Below, one piece after another: positions 15,948 to 24,931 of a stretch of DNA of 64,000 nt. The stretch is from assembly GCA_963827595.1 (NCBI GenBank), contig CAWHBT010000001.1, positions 372,001 to 436,000 of the forward strand, given 5' to 3'. This DNA is from DATEDA01 sp963827595. Its GTDB lineage: Bacteria > Pseudomonadota > Gammaproteobacteria > Burkholderiales > SG8-39. The notes under the pieces were generated by a model that saw only the letters and a program-made list of their open reading frames with translations, was not told the origin of the DNA and searched no databases. Position 1 is the stretch's first letter, and each line of letters begins with the position of its first letter. Made by a program: the position numbers and the translations under genes.

Positions 15948-17000
15948 ATGAGCGAGGCGCCGGCGCCGCTCGCGATCCGGCTGGAGCGCTGCGCCAAGAC
16001 CTTCGCGGACGGCACGCGCGCCCTCGAACCGCTAGATCTGGAGATCCGGGCGGGCGAAACGCTCGTCATCCTCGGCCCTTCCGGCTGCGGCAAGACGACG
16101 ACGCTGCGCATCATCGCCGGCCTGGAGGAACCCGACCCGGGCGGACGCGTGCTGTTCGACGGCGCGGATGTCACGCCGAGTGCCGATCGAGCGGCGCCGC
16201 GTGGGCCTGGTTTTCCAGTCCTACGCTCTGTTTCCGAACATGGACGTGCGACGAGCAACATCGCGATATGGGCTTCGCATCGGCGGCCTCGGCAAAGCCG
16301 GGCGCGACGCCCGGGTGGACGAAATGCTGGCGATGATGCGGATCGAATCGCTCGCGGACCGGCGGATCGACCAGCTCTCGGGCGGCCAGCGCCAGCGCGT
16401 GGCGCTGGCCCGCGCGCTCGCCGTGCGGCCCCGCGCGCTCCTCCTCGACGAGCCGCTGACTGCGCTCGACGCCAAGCTGCGCGACACGCTGCGCGTGGAG
16501 ATCGATGCGCTCCTGCGCCGCCTCAGCATCACCTCGATTTACGTCACGCACGATCAGTCCGAAGCGATGGCGCTCGGCGACCGCATCGTGGTGATGGACC
16601 ATGGCAAGGTCGCGCAGATCGGCGCGCCGCGCGAGATCTACTTTACGCCCGCCAGCCGCTTCGTCGCCGAGTTCATCGGCAGCATGAACCGGCTCGAGGG
16701 ACGGGTCGAAGCCGGCGCTTCGTCACCGCCGCGGGCGCGATTCTCTGGCCCGACGCGCGCGCAGGCGCGCGGCACGTGCTGTTCCGGCCGGAATAGGTAC
16801 GCCTCGCCGAAGCGGGCTCGGCCCAGCTCGCCGGAACGGTGACGCGGAGTTTTTCCTCGGCGACCGGACCCGCCTCTTCGTCGAGTGCGGCGGCCACCGG
16901 TGATCGCGGAAACCGCGGAACGCCGCGAGTTCGCGCAAGCAACGCCCCCGTTCACCTCGCCATCGACAGCGAGGCGCTGCTCACGCTGAAGGACGACGCA
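15948..17000 (+). pseudogene. ABC transporter ATP-binding protein (several frameshifts)
   Basis: This is the importer ATPase of the MalK/PotA class. The first frame carries Walker A (ILGPSGCGKTTTLRIIAGLE). After a slip near 16190 another frame gives the Q-loop (RRRVGLVFQSYALFPNMDV). A short out-of-frame patch follows around 16240-16270, where SNIA is in the other frame. Then come the ABC signature QLSGGQRQRVALARALAVRP, Walker B RALLLDEPLTALDAK and the switch YVTHDQSEAMALGDR. After about 16715 the regulatory TOBE domain is readable only in changing frames (RFVTAAGAILWPDARAGARH, then LAEAGSAQLAGTVTRSFFLG) to roughly 17000. At least four indels are needed. The catalytic motifs are intact where readable. 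Confidence 0.78.
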
Positions 17001-17460
17001 ATGATTCTCGCCCAGCTCACCGACACGCACATCAAGGTGACGGGGAATGCTCGCCTATCGGAAAGTGGATACGGCCGCGCACCTGGCGCGGGCAGTGACG
17101 GACGCTGAACGCCGCGATCCGCAGCCCGACCTGGTGGCGCTCACGGGCGACCTGGTGGACTTCGGCAAGCTGGCGGAATACGAGCATTTGCGCGCGAATT
17201 CTGGCGCCGTTGCGCGCGCCCTACCTTCTCCTGCCGGGGAACCACGACGACCGCGATCAGCTGCGTGGGGGCATTCCCGGAGCACGACTACCTGCCGCGC
17301 AGCGGGTATTCATCCAGTACGCGACCGATTGATGGGCCGTTGCGGCTGGTCGCGCTCGACACGGTCATCCCGATGCGTGGGCGACGGCGAGCTGTGCGCG
17401 GAGCGGCTCGCCTGGCTCGACCGGACGCTCGCTGCCGCAGCCCGACCGGCCCACCGTCGG
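17001..17460 (+). pseudogene. Calcineurin-like metallophosphoesterase (CpdA type), frameshifted and 3-prime truncated
   Basis: The start MILAQLTDTHIK carries the Asp-x-His metal motif. One slip near 17045 leads to MLAYRKVDTAAHLARAVTDA and then PDLVALTGDLVDFGKLAEYE with the GDxxD motif. A further slip leads to APYLLLPGNHDDRDQLRG with the GNHD motif, and another to AFPEHDYLPRSG and LRLVALDTVIP. The protein should go on for about 100 more residues containing the HHPP and GHxH motifs. Instead it dissolves after RPTV near 17455 and meets the 3-prime end of the opposite gene. The ATG directly follows the ATPase, so it belongs to the importer operon. Relatives hydrolyse cyclic nucleotides or glycerophosphodiesters. 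Confidence 0.72.
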
Positions 17461-17491
17461 ACGGGCACCCGGGCCGTTCCCGGGTCGCTCG

Positions 17492-18403
17492 TCACGCCGC
17501 CACTTCCTTCAGCACGCGCATCGGCCCGGCTTCGCGGAGGCGCTGCATCGCCGCGGCATCGCGCACGAACAGCGACCCCGCGAAGCCGAGCGCGTTGACG
17601 GAGATCGACTCGAATCGCTCGCGCGACCGCGGCACGGCGAGCATCCAGCGCCGCGTGACCAGCAGGTTGTACGGCACCATGCGCTTCGGCTCGTCGTTCG
17701 CCGCGCCCTCCTCCACCACCCCGATCACCGCCATCGCCGCATCGTAAAGCTCATGCATTCGGCCGGCAGCGCGTTCTCGATCATCGAACAGCGGCGGATC
17801 GAGCAGCGCGAAGGCGTGTCTGAACGGCAGGCGGAGGAGCCGCAACACCGGGCCGGCCGCCGCCCAGCTGTCGAACAGCGTCTCCATCGGCACGTCCCAC
17901 GGCCCCGCGCCGAGCGGCAGCGGCGCGAGCTGCAAGTGCTTGTGCGGCTGGCTCGCGCCGGCGTCCCGGCCGGCGTTGTAGAAGGCGAGCCCGTCGGTCT
18001 CGCCGAGGCAGGTCGCGACGGCGGCGAAGTCGTCGTAATCGAGCGCCTCCTCCTGCGCGACGAACCGCTTGGTCACTACGAGCAGATGGTGCTCGATGAC
18101 CGGGTGCTTGTTCAGCACGGCGACGTGGGTCGGCGAGATCTCCCCGACCGTCAACGCCGGGTCCGGCGGCAGGAACGGGTTCCCGCGGTCCCCGGCAGGG
18201 GCTTTCGCGAGGCTCCCCGCCTGGGCTTTCCGCTCGAGGCTCGACACGCGGCGCAGGATGAACCGCACGCCGGCATCCTCGAGGACGCTCTCCTCGGTCG
18301 CGATGGGCCGCAGCGCGCCGGAAGCGAGCGCCTCACGCTCGCGCTCGAGGAGCGCCGTCCAGAGCGTGCCGCCCTCAGAAATCGGCGGCCTCCTCCGGCG
18401 CAC
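17492..18403 (-). CDS. ATP adenylyltransferase / Ap4A phosphorylase-like HIT-superfamily protein
   Basis: A 303-residue protein of the Ap4A phosphorylase family, which split diadenosine tetraphosphate or join sulfate or phosphate to AMP. The diagnostic stretch is YNAGRDAGASQPHKHLQLAP, whose HKHLQ is the family form of the histidine triad, with the nucleotide-transfer His in it. Upstream are FLPPDPALTVGEISPTHVAV and KHPVIEHHLLVVTKRFVAQE; downstream is YNLLVTRRWMLAVPRSRERF, also typical. The GTG at 18403 starts inside the end of tctA (29-bp overlap). No later start with a good ribosome site is evident, so the N-terminus is uncertain by about ten residues. It is last in the minus-strand Tct run. 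Confidence 0.87.
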   Translation of the reverse strand: MRRRRPPISEGGTLWTALLEREREALASGALRPIATEESVLEDAGVRFILRRVSSLERKAQAGSLAKAPAGDRGNPFLPPDPALTVGEISPTHVAVLNKHPVIEHHLLVVTKRFVAQEEALDYDDFAAVATCLGETDGLAFYNAGRDAGASQPHKHLQLAPLPLGAGPWDVPMETLFDSWAAAGPVLRLLRLPFRHAFALLDPPLFDDRERAAGRMHELYDAAMAVIGVVEEGAANDEPKRMVPYNLLVTRRWMLAVPRSRERFESISVNALGFAGSLFVRDAAAMQRLREAGPMRVLKEVAA

Positions 18404-19907
18404 TCGCGGCGGCGCGCCGCCTCTGGCGCCGGTGCTGCCAAAGTGCGGCGACGACCGAAGCGACCGACAGCACCAGCAGCAGGCCCGAGATCGGCCGCGT
18501 GAGAAAGAGCCACGGGTTCGCGTCCGTCATGATCGCCCGGATCAGGTTGATCTCGATCTGGTCGCCGAGGATCACGCCGAGGATCAGCGGCGCGAGCGGC
18601 AGTCCGCCCTTCACCATCAGGTAGCCGACCACGCCGAAGACGGCGAGCACGTAGACGTTCGCCATCGTGTTGTCGAGCGCATAGGCACCCACCACGCACA
18701 GGACCAGGATGGTCGGGAACAGGATCGCCCGCGGCACGGTCACGATTCGCAGGAACCAGCGAACGCCGACGAACATGATCGCGACCATGACGAAGTGTGC
18801 AATCAGGTAGGCGGCGAAAATGCCGTAGGCGAGCTGCGCGTTCTGCGAGATGAAGAGCGGCCCGGGCTGGATGCCGTGGATCGTGAGGGCCCCGAGCATC
18901 ACCGCAGTGACCGCGTCCCCGGGGATGCCGAACGCCATGATCGTCACGAGCGAGCCGCCGACGTTCGAGTTGTTCGCCGCCTCCGACGCGATGATGCCTT
19001 CCGGCGTCCCGGTGCCGAAGCGCTCGGGATGGCGCGAGAACTTCTTCGCCTGATCGTAGGCCATGACGTTCGCCGCGCTGCCGCCGATCCCGGGCAGCAC
19101 GCCGATCAGGACGCCGATGAACGACGTCCACAGCAGCATGACCGGGCGCGACAGGATCTCCCACACGACCTTTGCGTGCGCGACCACCAGCTTCGGCGTG
19201 ACGGCGCCCAGGGCGGCGCCGTTTCGCCCGCCGCCCAGCTGCTCGACGTCGGACATGATCTGCGCGAACGCGAACACGCCGATCAGCACCGGGAGAAACG
19301 GAATCCCGCCTTCGAGGAAGGGGATGCCGAGCGTGAGCCGCGGCGCCCCGAAAACCGGGTCGTTGCCCATCACGGTGACCACCAGCCCGATCGCGCCCGA
19401 CAACAGGCCCTTGGTGATCGAGTCGCCGGTAAGCCCGGCGACCATCGACAGCGCGAAGACGAACAGCGAGAAGTACTCCCACGGCCCGAACTTGAGCGCG
19501 ATCGAGGCGAGCGGGCCGGTCGTACCCACCAGGAACACCCCGCCGAGGAGCCCCCCGAAGAACGAGGCCCAGATGCCGAGCCAGAGCGCGCGCCCGGGCT
19601 CGCCCTTCTTCGCCATCGGGAAACCGTCGAACATCGTCGCGACCGACGACGGCTTGCCGGGAATGCCGAGCAGCGTCGAGGCGATCAGCCCCCCCGATTC
19701 CCCGCCGACGTAGACCCCGATCATCGCCGCCAGGCCTTGCAGCGGTTCGAGCCCGAACGTGAACGGCAGCACCATGATCACCGCCATGGTGTTGGTGATC
19801 CCCGGGAGCGCACCGCCGAGCACCCCGACCAGCGTGCCGATGAAGAGCGGCAGCAGGTACTTCGTGTGAAGGATGTTCTCGATGCCGGCGAGGAGGAGCT
19901 CGTACAT
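18375..19907 (-). CDS. tctA: Tripartite tricarboxylate transporter large permease TctA
   Basis: A 510-residue membrane protein, normal for TctA, with about 11 helices. Family motifs are clear: LVGVLGGALPGITNTMAVIM near the N-terminus, MIGVYVGGESGGLIASTLLG, IPGKPSSVATMFDGFPMAKK, and the mid-protein repeat of the first motif, IGVLIGVLPGIGGSAANVMA, with ASEAANNSNVGG. TctA uses the proton or sodium gradient to take up carboxylates delivered by a TctC receptor. I chose ATG 19907, preceded by GGGAAGG, over an in-frame GTG at 19913. Its stop lies in the next gene. Order tctC-tctB-tctA on the minus strand is standard. Confidence 0.95.
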   Translation of the reverse strand: MYELLLAGIENILHTKYLLPLFIGTLVGVLGGALPGITNTMAVIMVLPFTFGLEPLQGLAAMIGVYVGGESGGLIASTLLGIPGKPSSVATMFDGFPMAKKGEPGRALWLGIWASFFGGLLGGVFLVGTTGPLASIALKFGPWEYFSLFVFALSMVAGLTGDSITKGLLSGAIGLVVTVMGNDPVFGAPRLTLGIPFLEGGIPFLPVLIGVFAFAQIMSDVEQLGGGRNGAALGAVTPKLVVAHAKVVWEILSRPVMLLWTSFIGVLIGVLPGIGGSAANVMAYDQAKKFSRHPERFGTGTPEGIIASEAANNSNVGGSLVTIMAFGIPGDAVTAVMLGALTIHGIQPGPLFISQNAQLAYGIFAAYLIAHFVMVAIMFVGVRWFLRIVTVPRAILFPTILVLCVVGAYALDNTMANVYVLAVFGVVGYLMVKGGLPLAPLILGVILGDQIEINLIRAIMTDANPWLFLTRPISGLLLVLSVASVVAALWQHRRQRRRAAASAPEEAADF

Positions 19908-19941
19908 CAGCACCCTTCCCCGCCGCCTGCCAGAGCGGCGC

Positions 19942-20415
19942 TCAGAAATCCGTCCATCGCCCGCGCGGCAGGAGCACCAGGAGGTAGCGCTCGAACACGA
20001 GGTACGCCACCAGCGTGGTCGCAGCCGCGGTCACGGCAACGACGAGCCAGCCCTTCCACCCGCGCGGCGGCTCGAGCGTCGACTGCAGACCGGCGACGAA
20101 CGCGAGCGTCGCGATCCGGAACCCGAGGTAGGGGAGGAACGCGACGTAGAGCCCGAACACCGCAAAGACGGCGAGTACCAGGCGGTAGTTCCGCGTAGCC
20201 GTCGCCGTCGCGGCAGGCCGGCCGCGGCGCCGCGCGAACAGGTCGAACACGACCAGCGCGGCGGCGAGCACCGCGGTCAGGCCGAGGACGATGCGCGGAT
20301 AGAAGCCGGGCCCGATTGGGACGAGCGGGTTGTCCTTGAGGTCGAGCGTAAGCGCGAACAGGACGAGGCTCGCCGCAAGAACGACGAGCCCCGTCAGGCC
20401 ATCCCGGCCGAGCAT
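19942..20415 (-). CDS. tctB: Tripartite tricarboxylate transporter small permease TctB
   Basis: A 157-residue membrane protein with four predicted helices: GLVVLAASLVLFALTL, YPRIVLGLTAVLAAALVVFD, LVLAVFAVFGLYVAFL together with FRIATLAFVAGL, and LVVAVTAAATTLVAYLVFER. The KDNPLVPIGPGFYPRIV turn between helices 1 and 2 is characteristic of TctB. It is needed with TctA for transport. It lies 36 bp after tctC and 34 bp before tctA, so all three are one transcript. Confidence 0.92.
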   Translation of the reverse strand: MLGRDGLTGLVVLAASLVLFALTLDLKDNPLVPIGPGFYPRIVLGLTAVLAAALVVFDLFARRRGRPAATATATRNYRLVLAVFAVFGLYVAFLPYLGFRIATLAFVAGLQSTLEPPRGWKGWLVVAVTAAATTLVAYLVFERYLLVLLPRGRWTDF

Positions 20416-20451
20416 CGGCTGTTGACGCCGCGCGGCGGGCCGATTGCCGGG

Positions 20452-21396
20452 TCAGCGCTTGAGCAGCCCGAGGTCCTTCGCGAGGTTCCGGTTCAGCTCG
20501 TCGTTCGACTTGAGCCAGTCGCTGTAGGCGGCGCGGTTCATGTACCGCACGTCGGTGCCCTGCAGCTTCATCGCCGCCGCGAACGCCGGGTCCTTGGCCG
20601 CCGCGGCGCACGCCGACTCGAGCCTGGCGACAACGTCGCCGGGCGTGCCCTTGGGCGCCATGATCCCGCGGTTCACGTCGTAGACGACATTGACGCCCAG
20701 CTCCTTGAGCGTCGGGACGTTCGGCGTCTCGGGGCTGCGTTTCTCGGTGGCGATCGCGAGGAACCTGAGCTGGCCGGCCTCAACCTTGCCCTTCTGGGTG
20801 AGGTTCGAATCGGTGAGGTCGATGTGACCGCCGAGGATCGCGTTCATCCGCGGCGCGAGGCCCTCGTACGAGACGTATTTGAACTTGATCCCCGCCGCCT
20901 TCTCGATCAGCGCCGGGAAGAAGTGGCTGGTCGACGCGAGCGTCGCACCCACCGTGATCTGCCCCGGCCGGGCCTTCGCGTCGGCGAGCAGCTCCTGCCA
21001 GGTCTTCCACGGCGACTGCGAGCTCGCCGTGAGCACCGAGGCGGTCGAGCTGATCAGGCAGATCGGCTCGAAGTCCGTGTACTTCACGTCGGCGACGCCG
21101 GCGTAGTAGGTCGAGTGGATGTAGTCGTGCACCGCGTACAGCGTGTACCCGTCCGCCGGCGAGTCCTTGGCTTCCTTGGCGCCCTTGGTTCCGGAGGCGC
21201 CGCCGACGTTGGCGATCACGACCGGCTGGCCGATCTGCTTCTGGAGCAGCGGCGCGAACGGCCGGAAGATGTTGTCGGTGTCGCCCCCCGCGGCCCAGGG
21301 CACGATCATCTTGATCGGCCGCTCGGGATAGGCGGCGAACGCAGTGGACGCGCCGAGCGCGGCGACCGCGCCCAGCAGTACGGCGAGCTTCCTCAT
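20452..21396 (-). CDS. tctC: Bug-family tripartite tricarboxylate receptor TctC
   Basis: A 314-residue periplasmic receptor with a Sec signal (KLAVLLGAVAALGASTAFAA). The fold begins AYPERPIKMIVPWAAGGDTD, and the Bug-family blocks GQPVVIANVGGASGTKGAKE, SPADGYTLYAVHD and KARPGQITVGATLASTSHFF all lie at their usual spacing. Bug receptors bind carboxylates or amides through two water-bridged loops; the ligand cannot be read from sequence. The usual Asp that selects amino acids or acids after PWAAGG is present (GGDTD). It is the promoter-proximal gene of tctCBA. About 100 bp separate it from the divergent aspartate dehydrogenase-like gene. Confidence 0.93.
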   Translation of the reverse strand: MRKLAVLLGAVAALGASTAFAAYPERPIKMIVPWAAGGDTDNIFRPFAPLLQKQIGQPVVIANVGGASGTKGAKEAKDSPADGYTLYAVHDYIHSTYYAGVADVKYTDFEPICLISSTASVLTASSQSPWKTWQELLADAKARPGQITVGATLASTSHFFPALIEKAAGIKFKYVSYEGLAPRMNAILGGHIDLTDSNLTQKGKVEAGQLRFLAIATEKRSPETPNVPTLKELGVNVVYDVNRGIMAPKGTPGDVVARLESACAAAAKDPAFAAAMKLQGTDVRYMNRAAYSDWLKSNDELNRNLAKDLGLLKR

Positions 21397-21496
21397 GGTC
21401 CTTGCTCCTCGTTGTGGTCGAACCGCGCGGCAGTTTACGCCTGAGCTGACGGACCCCGCAATTTGCGGCATGGCAGAATCGCCGCCCGGAGGGGCC

Positions 21497-22312
21497 ATGC
21501 GCATCGGCATCATCGGCGGGGGCGTGATCGGCCGGCTCGTGCTGGAGCACGTCCGGCAGGGCGAGCTGGACGACGTGACCGCAGTCGCCGTCCTGGGACG
21601 AAGTGACGCCTCGCGGGGCAAAACGCTCGCCGCCGAGTTCGGCGTCGGGTTCGTGACGAGCGTGGCTGGGCTCGTTGCGCTGAAGCCCGATGCCGTCATC
21701 GAAGCCGCGTCGCACGATGCAGTGCGTCAATACGCGGCGCCGCTGCTCGAAGCGGGCGTTTCGGTGATCGTGCTCTCCGGCGGAGCGCTCGTCGACGATG
21801 CGCTGCGCACGAAGCTCGAGCGGCTCGCGGCCGAGCGCAAGGCGATGCTCTACGTCCCCTCGGGCGGCATCGGCGGGCTCGACGCGCTGAAGGCGGCCTG
21901 CGCCGCCGGGGTGGACGAGGTCGAGATCGCGGTCACCAAACCTCCGGCGGCGTGGAAGGGCATCCCCTACGTGGCGCGCCTGGGCGTCGATCTCGATCGC
22001 CTCACCGGGCCGGTGACGCTCTTCGACGGCACCGCCCGCGACGGCGTGCCGCACTTTCCGGCGAACGTGAACATCGCGGCGGTGCTCGCGATGGCCGGGG
22101 TCGGCTTCGACCGCACCCGGCTGAAGGTGGTCGCCGATCCGGCGCTCCGCTTCAACACCCACTACATAAGTGTGCGCGGCCGGACCGGCGCGATCAGCAT
22201 CACGCTCGAGTCGGTGCCCGCGCCGGACAACCCGAAGACCGCGCTGCTCGCGTGCTACAGCGCGCTCGCCGCGATCAAGGCGTTCGGCTCGCCGGTGCGC
22301 TACGGGACATGA
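21497..22312 (+). CDS. Aspartate dehydrogenase (NadX)-like dehydrogenase
   Basis: A 271-residue NAD(P)-dependent dehydrogenase. The Rossmann start MRIGIIGGGVIGRLVLEHV has GxGxxG; the middle VIEAASHDAVRQYAAPLLEA and VLSGGALVDDALRTKLERLA are family blocks. The catalytic domain has SGGIGGLDALKAA, HFPANVNIAAVLAMAGVG and VVADPALRFNTHYISV with the conserved N-x-H. Members oxidise L-aspartate to iminoaspartate, but paralogues in Bug/TRAP operons probably act on related amino acids. GGAGGG lies 6-7 nt before the ATG. The stop overlaps the next start as ATGA, so it is coupled to the GMC oxidoreductase. Confidence 0.88.
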   Translation: MRIGIIGGGVIGRLVLEHVRQGELDDVTAVAVLGRSDASRGKTLAAEFGVGFVTSVAGLVALKPDAVIEAASHDAVRQYAAPLLEAGVSVIVLSGGALVDDALRTKLERLAAERKAMLYVPSGGIGGLDALKAACAAGVDEVEIAVTKPPAAWKGIPYVARLGVDLDRLTGPVTLFDGTARDGVPHFPANVNIAAVLAMAGVGFDRTRLKVVADPALRFNTHYISVRGRTGAISITLESVPAPDNPKTALLACYSALAAIKAFGSPVRYGT

Positions 22313-23928
22313 CGACCACGCTCGGCACCTGGGACTACGTCATCGTCGGCGCAGGTACCGCCGGGTGCGTGCTCGCAAACCGGCTGTCCGCGGATCCCGA
22401 CGTGAGGGTCCTCCTGCTCGAGGCGGGCGGCAGGGACGACTGGATCTGGATCCACATTCCGGTCGGGTATCTGTACTGCATCGGCAATCCCCGCACCGAC
22501 TGGTGCTACCGCACCGAGCCCGACCCGGGCCTGAACGGCCGCTCGATCCTGTACGCGCGCGGCAAGGTGCTCGGCGGCTGCTCGTCGATCAACGCGATGC
22601 TGTACCTGCGCGGCCAGAAGCGCGACTACGAGGCGTGGGCGCGACTCACCGGCGACCCGGCGTGGTCGTGGGAAAGCGTGCTGCCGGTCTTCAAGCGCTC
22701 GGAGGACCACCACCTCGGCGCCAGCGACGCGCACGGCGCGGGCGGCGAGTGGCGCGTCGAGCAGCAGCGGCTGTCGTGGAAGATCCTCGAGGCGTTCCGC
22801 GAAGCGATGACCCAGGCGGGCCTGCCGAAGCTCGACGACTTCAACCGCGGCGACAACGAGGGCTGCGCGTTCTTCGAGGTCAACCAGCGGCGCGGCGTGC
22901 GGTGGAGCGCGACGAAGGGCTTCCTGCGCCCGGCGATGAGCCGCCCCAATCTCACGCTGCTGACCGACGCCCTCGTCAAGCGGGTGCGCCTCGAGGGCAA
23001 GCGCGCGCTGGGGATCGAGCTCCTGCGCGGCGGCGAGGAAGCGTTTGCCGCGGCGCGCGTGGAGACGATCCTCGCCGCGGGCGCGATCGGGTCCCCGCAG
23101 ATCCTGCAGCTCTCGGGGGTCGGGCCCGGCGCGGCGCTGCAGCCGCACGGCATCCCCGTCGCCCACGAGCTCGCGGGCGTCGGCGAGAATCTGCAGGACC
23201 ACCTGCAGCTGCGGATGGTGTTCAAAGTGAAGAACGCCGTCACGCTCAACCAGCGCGCGAACAGCTTCTGGGGCAAGGCGATGATGGGGCTCGAGTACGC
23301 CCTGTTCCGCACCGGCCCGCTCACGATGCCGCCGAGCCAGCTCGGCGGCTTCGCGCGATCCGACCGGTCGCAGGCCACGGCGAACGTCGAGTATCACATC
23401 CAGCCGCTGTCGCTCGACAAGTTCGGCGATCCGCTGCACCCTTTCCCCGCATTCACCGCCTCGGTATGCAACCTGCGCCCGACGAGCCGCGGTCGCGTGC
23501 AGGTCAAGAGCGCCGACCCGCGGGCGCACCCGGCAATCATGCTGAACTACCTCTCGACGCCCGAGGACCGCAAAGTCGCCGCGGACGCGCTGCGGCTCAC
23601 CCGGAGGATCGCGGCGCAGCCCGCGCTCGCGCGGTACGAGCCCGCGGAGTTCAAGCCGGGCCCGGAGGTGCAGACCGATGCCGAGCTCGCGAAGGCCGCC
23701 GGTGACATCGGCACGACGATCTTCCATCCGGTGGGCACGTGCAAGATGGGCCTTGCGACCGACCGCGCCGCCGTGGTCGACTCGCGCCTGCGCGTGCATG
23801 GGCTCGAGCGCTTGCGAGTCGTCGATGCCTCGATCATGCCGACCATCACCTCCGGCAACACCAATTCGCCGACGCTCATGATCGCCGAGCGCGGATCGGA
23901 CCTGATCCGCGAAGACCGGAAGCGGTAG
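22309..23928 (+). CDS. GMC family oxidoreductase (choline/alcohol dehydrogenase type)
   Basis: A 539-residue FAD flavoprotein. YVIVGAGTAGCVLANRLSAD is the dinucleotide-binding motif and LLLEAGGRD the second FAD contact. YARGKVLGGCSSINAMLYLR is GMC signature 1; AAGAIGSPQILQLSGVGPGA is signature 2. Near the C-terminus FHPVGTCKMG supplies the catalytic His and TSGNTNSPTLMIAERG the partner Asn. GMC enzymes oxidise primary or secondary alcohols; many in this cluster type are membrane-linked dehydrogenases. The start overlaps the nadX-like stop, and the next gene starts 3 bp after its stop. Together with the dehydrogenase and transport genes this implies stepwise oxidation of an imported hydroxy compound (inference). 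Confidence 0.93.
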   Translation: MTTTLGTWDYVIVGAGTAGCVLANRLSADPDVRVLLLEAGGRDDWIWIHIPVGYLYCIGNPRTDWCYRTEPDPGLNGRSILYARGKVLGGCSSINAMLYLRGQKRDYEAWARLTGDPAWSWESVLPVFKRSEDHHLGASDAHGAGGEWRVEQQRLSWKILEAFREAMTQAGLPKLDDFNRGDNEGCAFFEVNQRRGVRWSATKGFLRPAMSRPNLTLLTDALVKRVRLEGKRALGIELLRGGEEAFAAARVETILAAGAIGSPQILQLSGVGPGAALQPHGIPVAHELAGVGENLQDHLQLRMVFKVKNAVTLNQRANSFWGKAMMGLEYALFRTGPLTMPPSQLGGFARSDRSQATANVEYHIQPLSLDKFGDPLHPFPAFTASVCNLRPTSRGRVQVKSADPRAHPAIMLNYLSTPEDRKVAADALRLTRRIAAQPALARYEPAEFKPGPEVQTDAELAKAAGDIGTTIFHPVGTCKMGLATDRAAVVDSRLRVHGLERLRVVDASIMPTITSGNTNSPTLMIAERGSDLIREDRKR

Positions 23929-23931
23929 CCG

Positions 23932-24909
23932 ATGGACCGCCGTACGTTGAAGCTCGTCGCAGCCCTCGTGGCATTTGTCGCGCTGCTCGCTCCGGCCGCG
24001 AGCGTGCTGGCCCAGACCTACCCCACGCGGACCGTGCGCGTGATCGTCGGCTTCACGCCCGGCGGTGTCGTCGACACCACCGCCCGCATCATCAGCCCGC
24101 GGCTCGCCGACTACTGGGGGCAAGCGGTGGTCGTGGAGAACCGCCCGGGGGCAACCGGCGTCATCGGCGCCAACCTGGTCGCAAGATCGCCGCCCGACGG
24201 GTACACCCTGCTCGTGCACGGCGGGTACGCGGAGAACGCTGCGCTCCACGGCAACCTGCCGTACGACCCGTTGCAGGACCTCGTCGGCATCGCGCCGCTC
24301 GCCGTCCAGCCGTTCGTGCTCGTGGCGAGCCCCGCGTCGGGAGTGAAGACGGTCCCGGAGCTGATCGCCGCGGCGAAGGCGAGGCCCGGCCAGCTCAACT
24401 ACGGTTCGGCCGGCGTGGGGAGCGGGACGCACCTCAGCGCCGAGCGATTCAAGGCTGCGGTGGGGATCGACGCCGTGCACGTTCCGTACAAAGGCGGCGC
24501 GGACGCGATCACGAACACCATCGCCGGCCGCATCACCTACGGGTTCTCGACGATCACCGTCACGCTGCCGCACATCCGCGAAGGGCGGCTCGTCGCACTG
24601 GGTGTGAGCAGCGCCCGGCGCTCGAACCTGCTGCCCGACGTGCCGACGGTCGCCGAGGCGGGGGTGCCGGGCTTCGCGCATACGTACTGGACCGGCGTCT
24701 GGGGTCCGGCCGGAACGCCTGCGGATCTGGTCGACCGGATCGCGCGCGACGTGGCGCGAGCACTCGCTGCGAACGACGTGCGCGAGCGGCTCGCGAGCCT
24801 CGGCGCCGACCCGATGAGCATGGCGCCGGCCGAGTTCGAGCGGTTCGTCCGCAGCGAGATCGAGGAGACCGCTCGGGTCGTAAAGGCCGCCGGCATCAAG
24901 CCGCAGTGA
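23932..24909 (+). CDS. Bug-family (TctC-type) periplasmic receptor in a TRAP operon
   Basis: A 325-residue receptor with a signal peptide (LVAALVAFVALLAPAASVLA) and the Bug fold: QTYPTRTVRVIVGFTPGGVV, QAVVVENRPGATGVIGANLV, SPPDGYTLLVHGG, PGQLNYGSAGVGSGTHLSAE, HVPYKGGADAITNTIAG, LLPDVPTVAEAGVPGF. The position after FTPGG is VVD rather than the GGDTD of the TctC at 20452, so ligand choice probably differs. No TctA or TctB follows. Instead a MetE-like protein and TRAP membrane subunits share the operon, and no DctP is present. It could serve the distant TctAB, work with the TRAP subunits, or act as a sensor receptor. Confidence 0.92.
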   Translation: MDRRTLKLVAALVAFVALLAPAASVLAQTYPTRTVRVIVGFTPGGVVDTTARIISPRLADYWGQAVVVENRPGATGVIGANLVARSPPDGYTLLVHGGYAENAALHGNLPYDPLQDLVGIAPLAVQPFVLVASPASGVKTVPELIAAAKARPGQLNYGSAGVGSGTHLSAERFKAAVGIDAVHVPYKGGADAITNTIAGRITYGFSTITVTLPHIREGRLVALGVSSARRSNLLPDVPTVAEAGVPGFAHTYWTGVWGPAGTPADLVDRIARDVARALAANDVRERLASLGADPMSMAPAEFERFVRSEIEETARVVKAAGIKPQ

Positions 24910-24931
24910 CTGCCCCCGCGAGGAGAGAACC

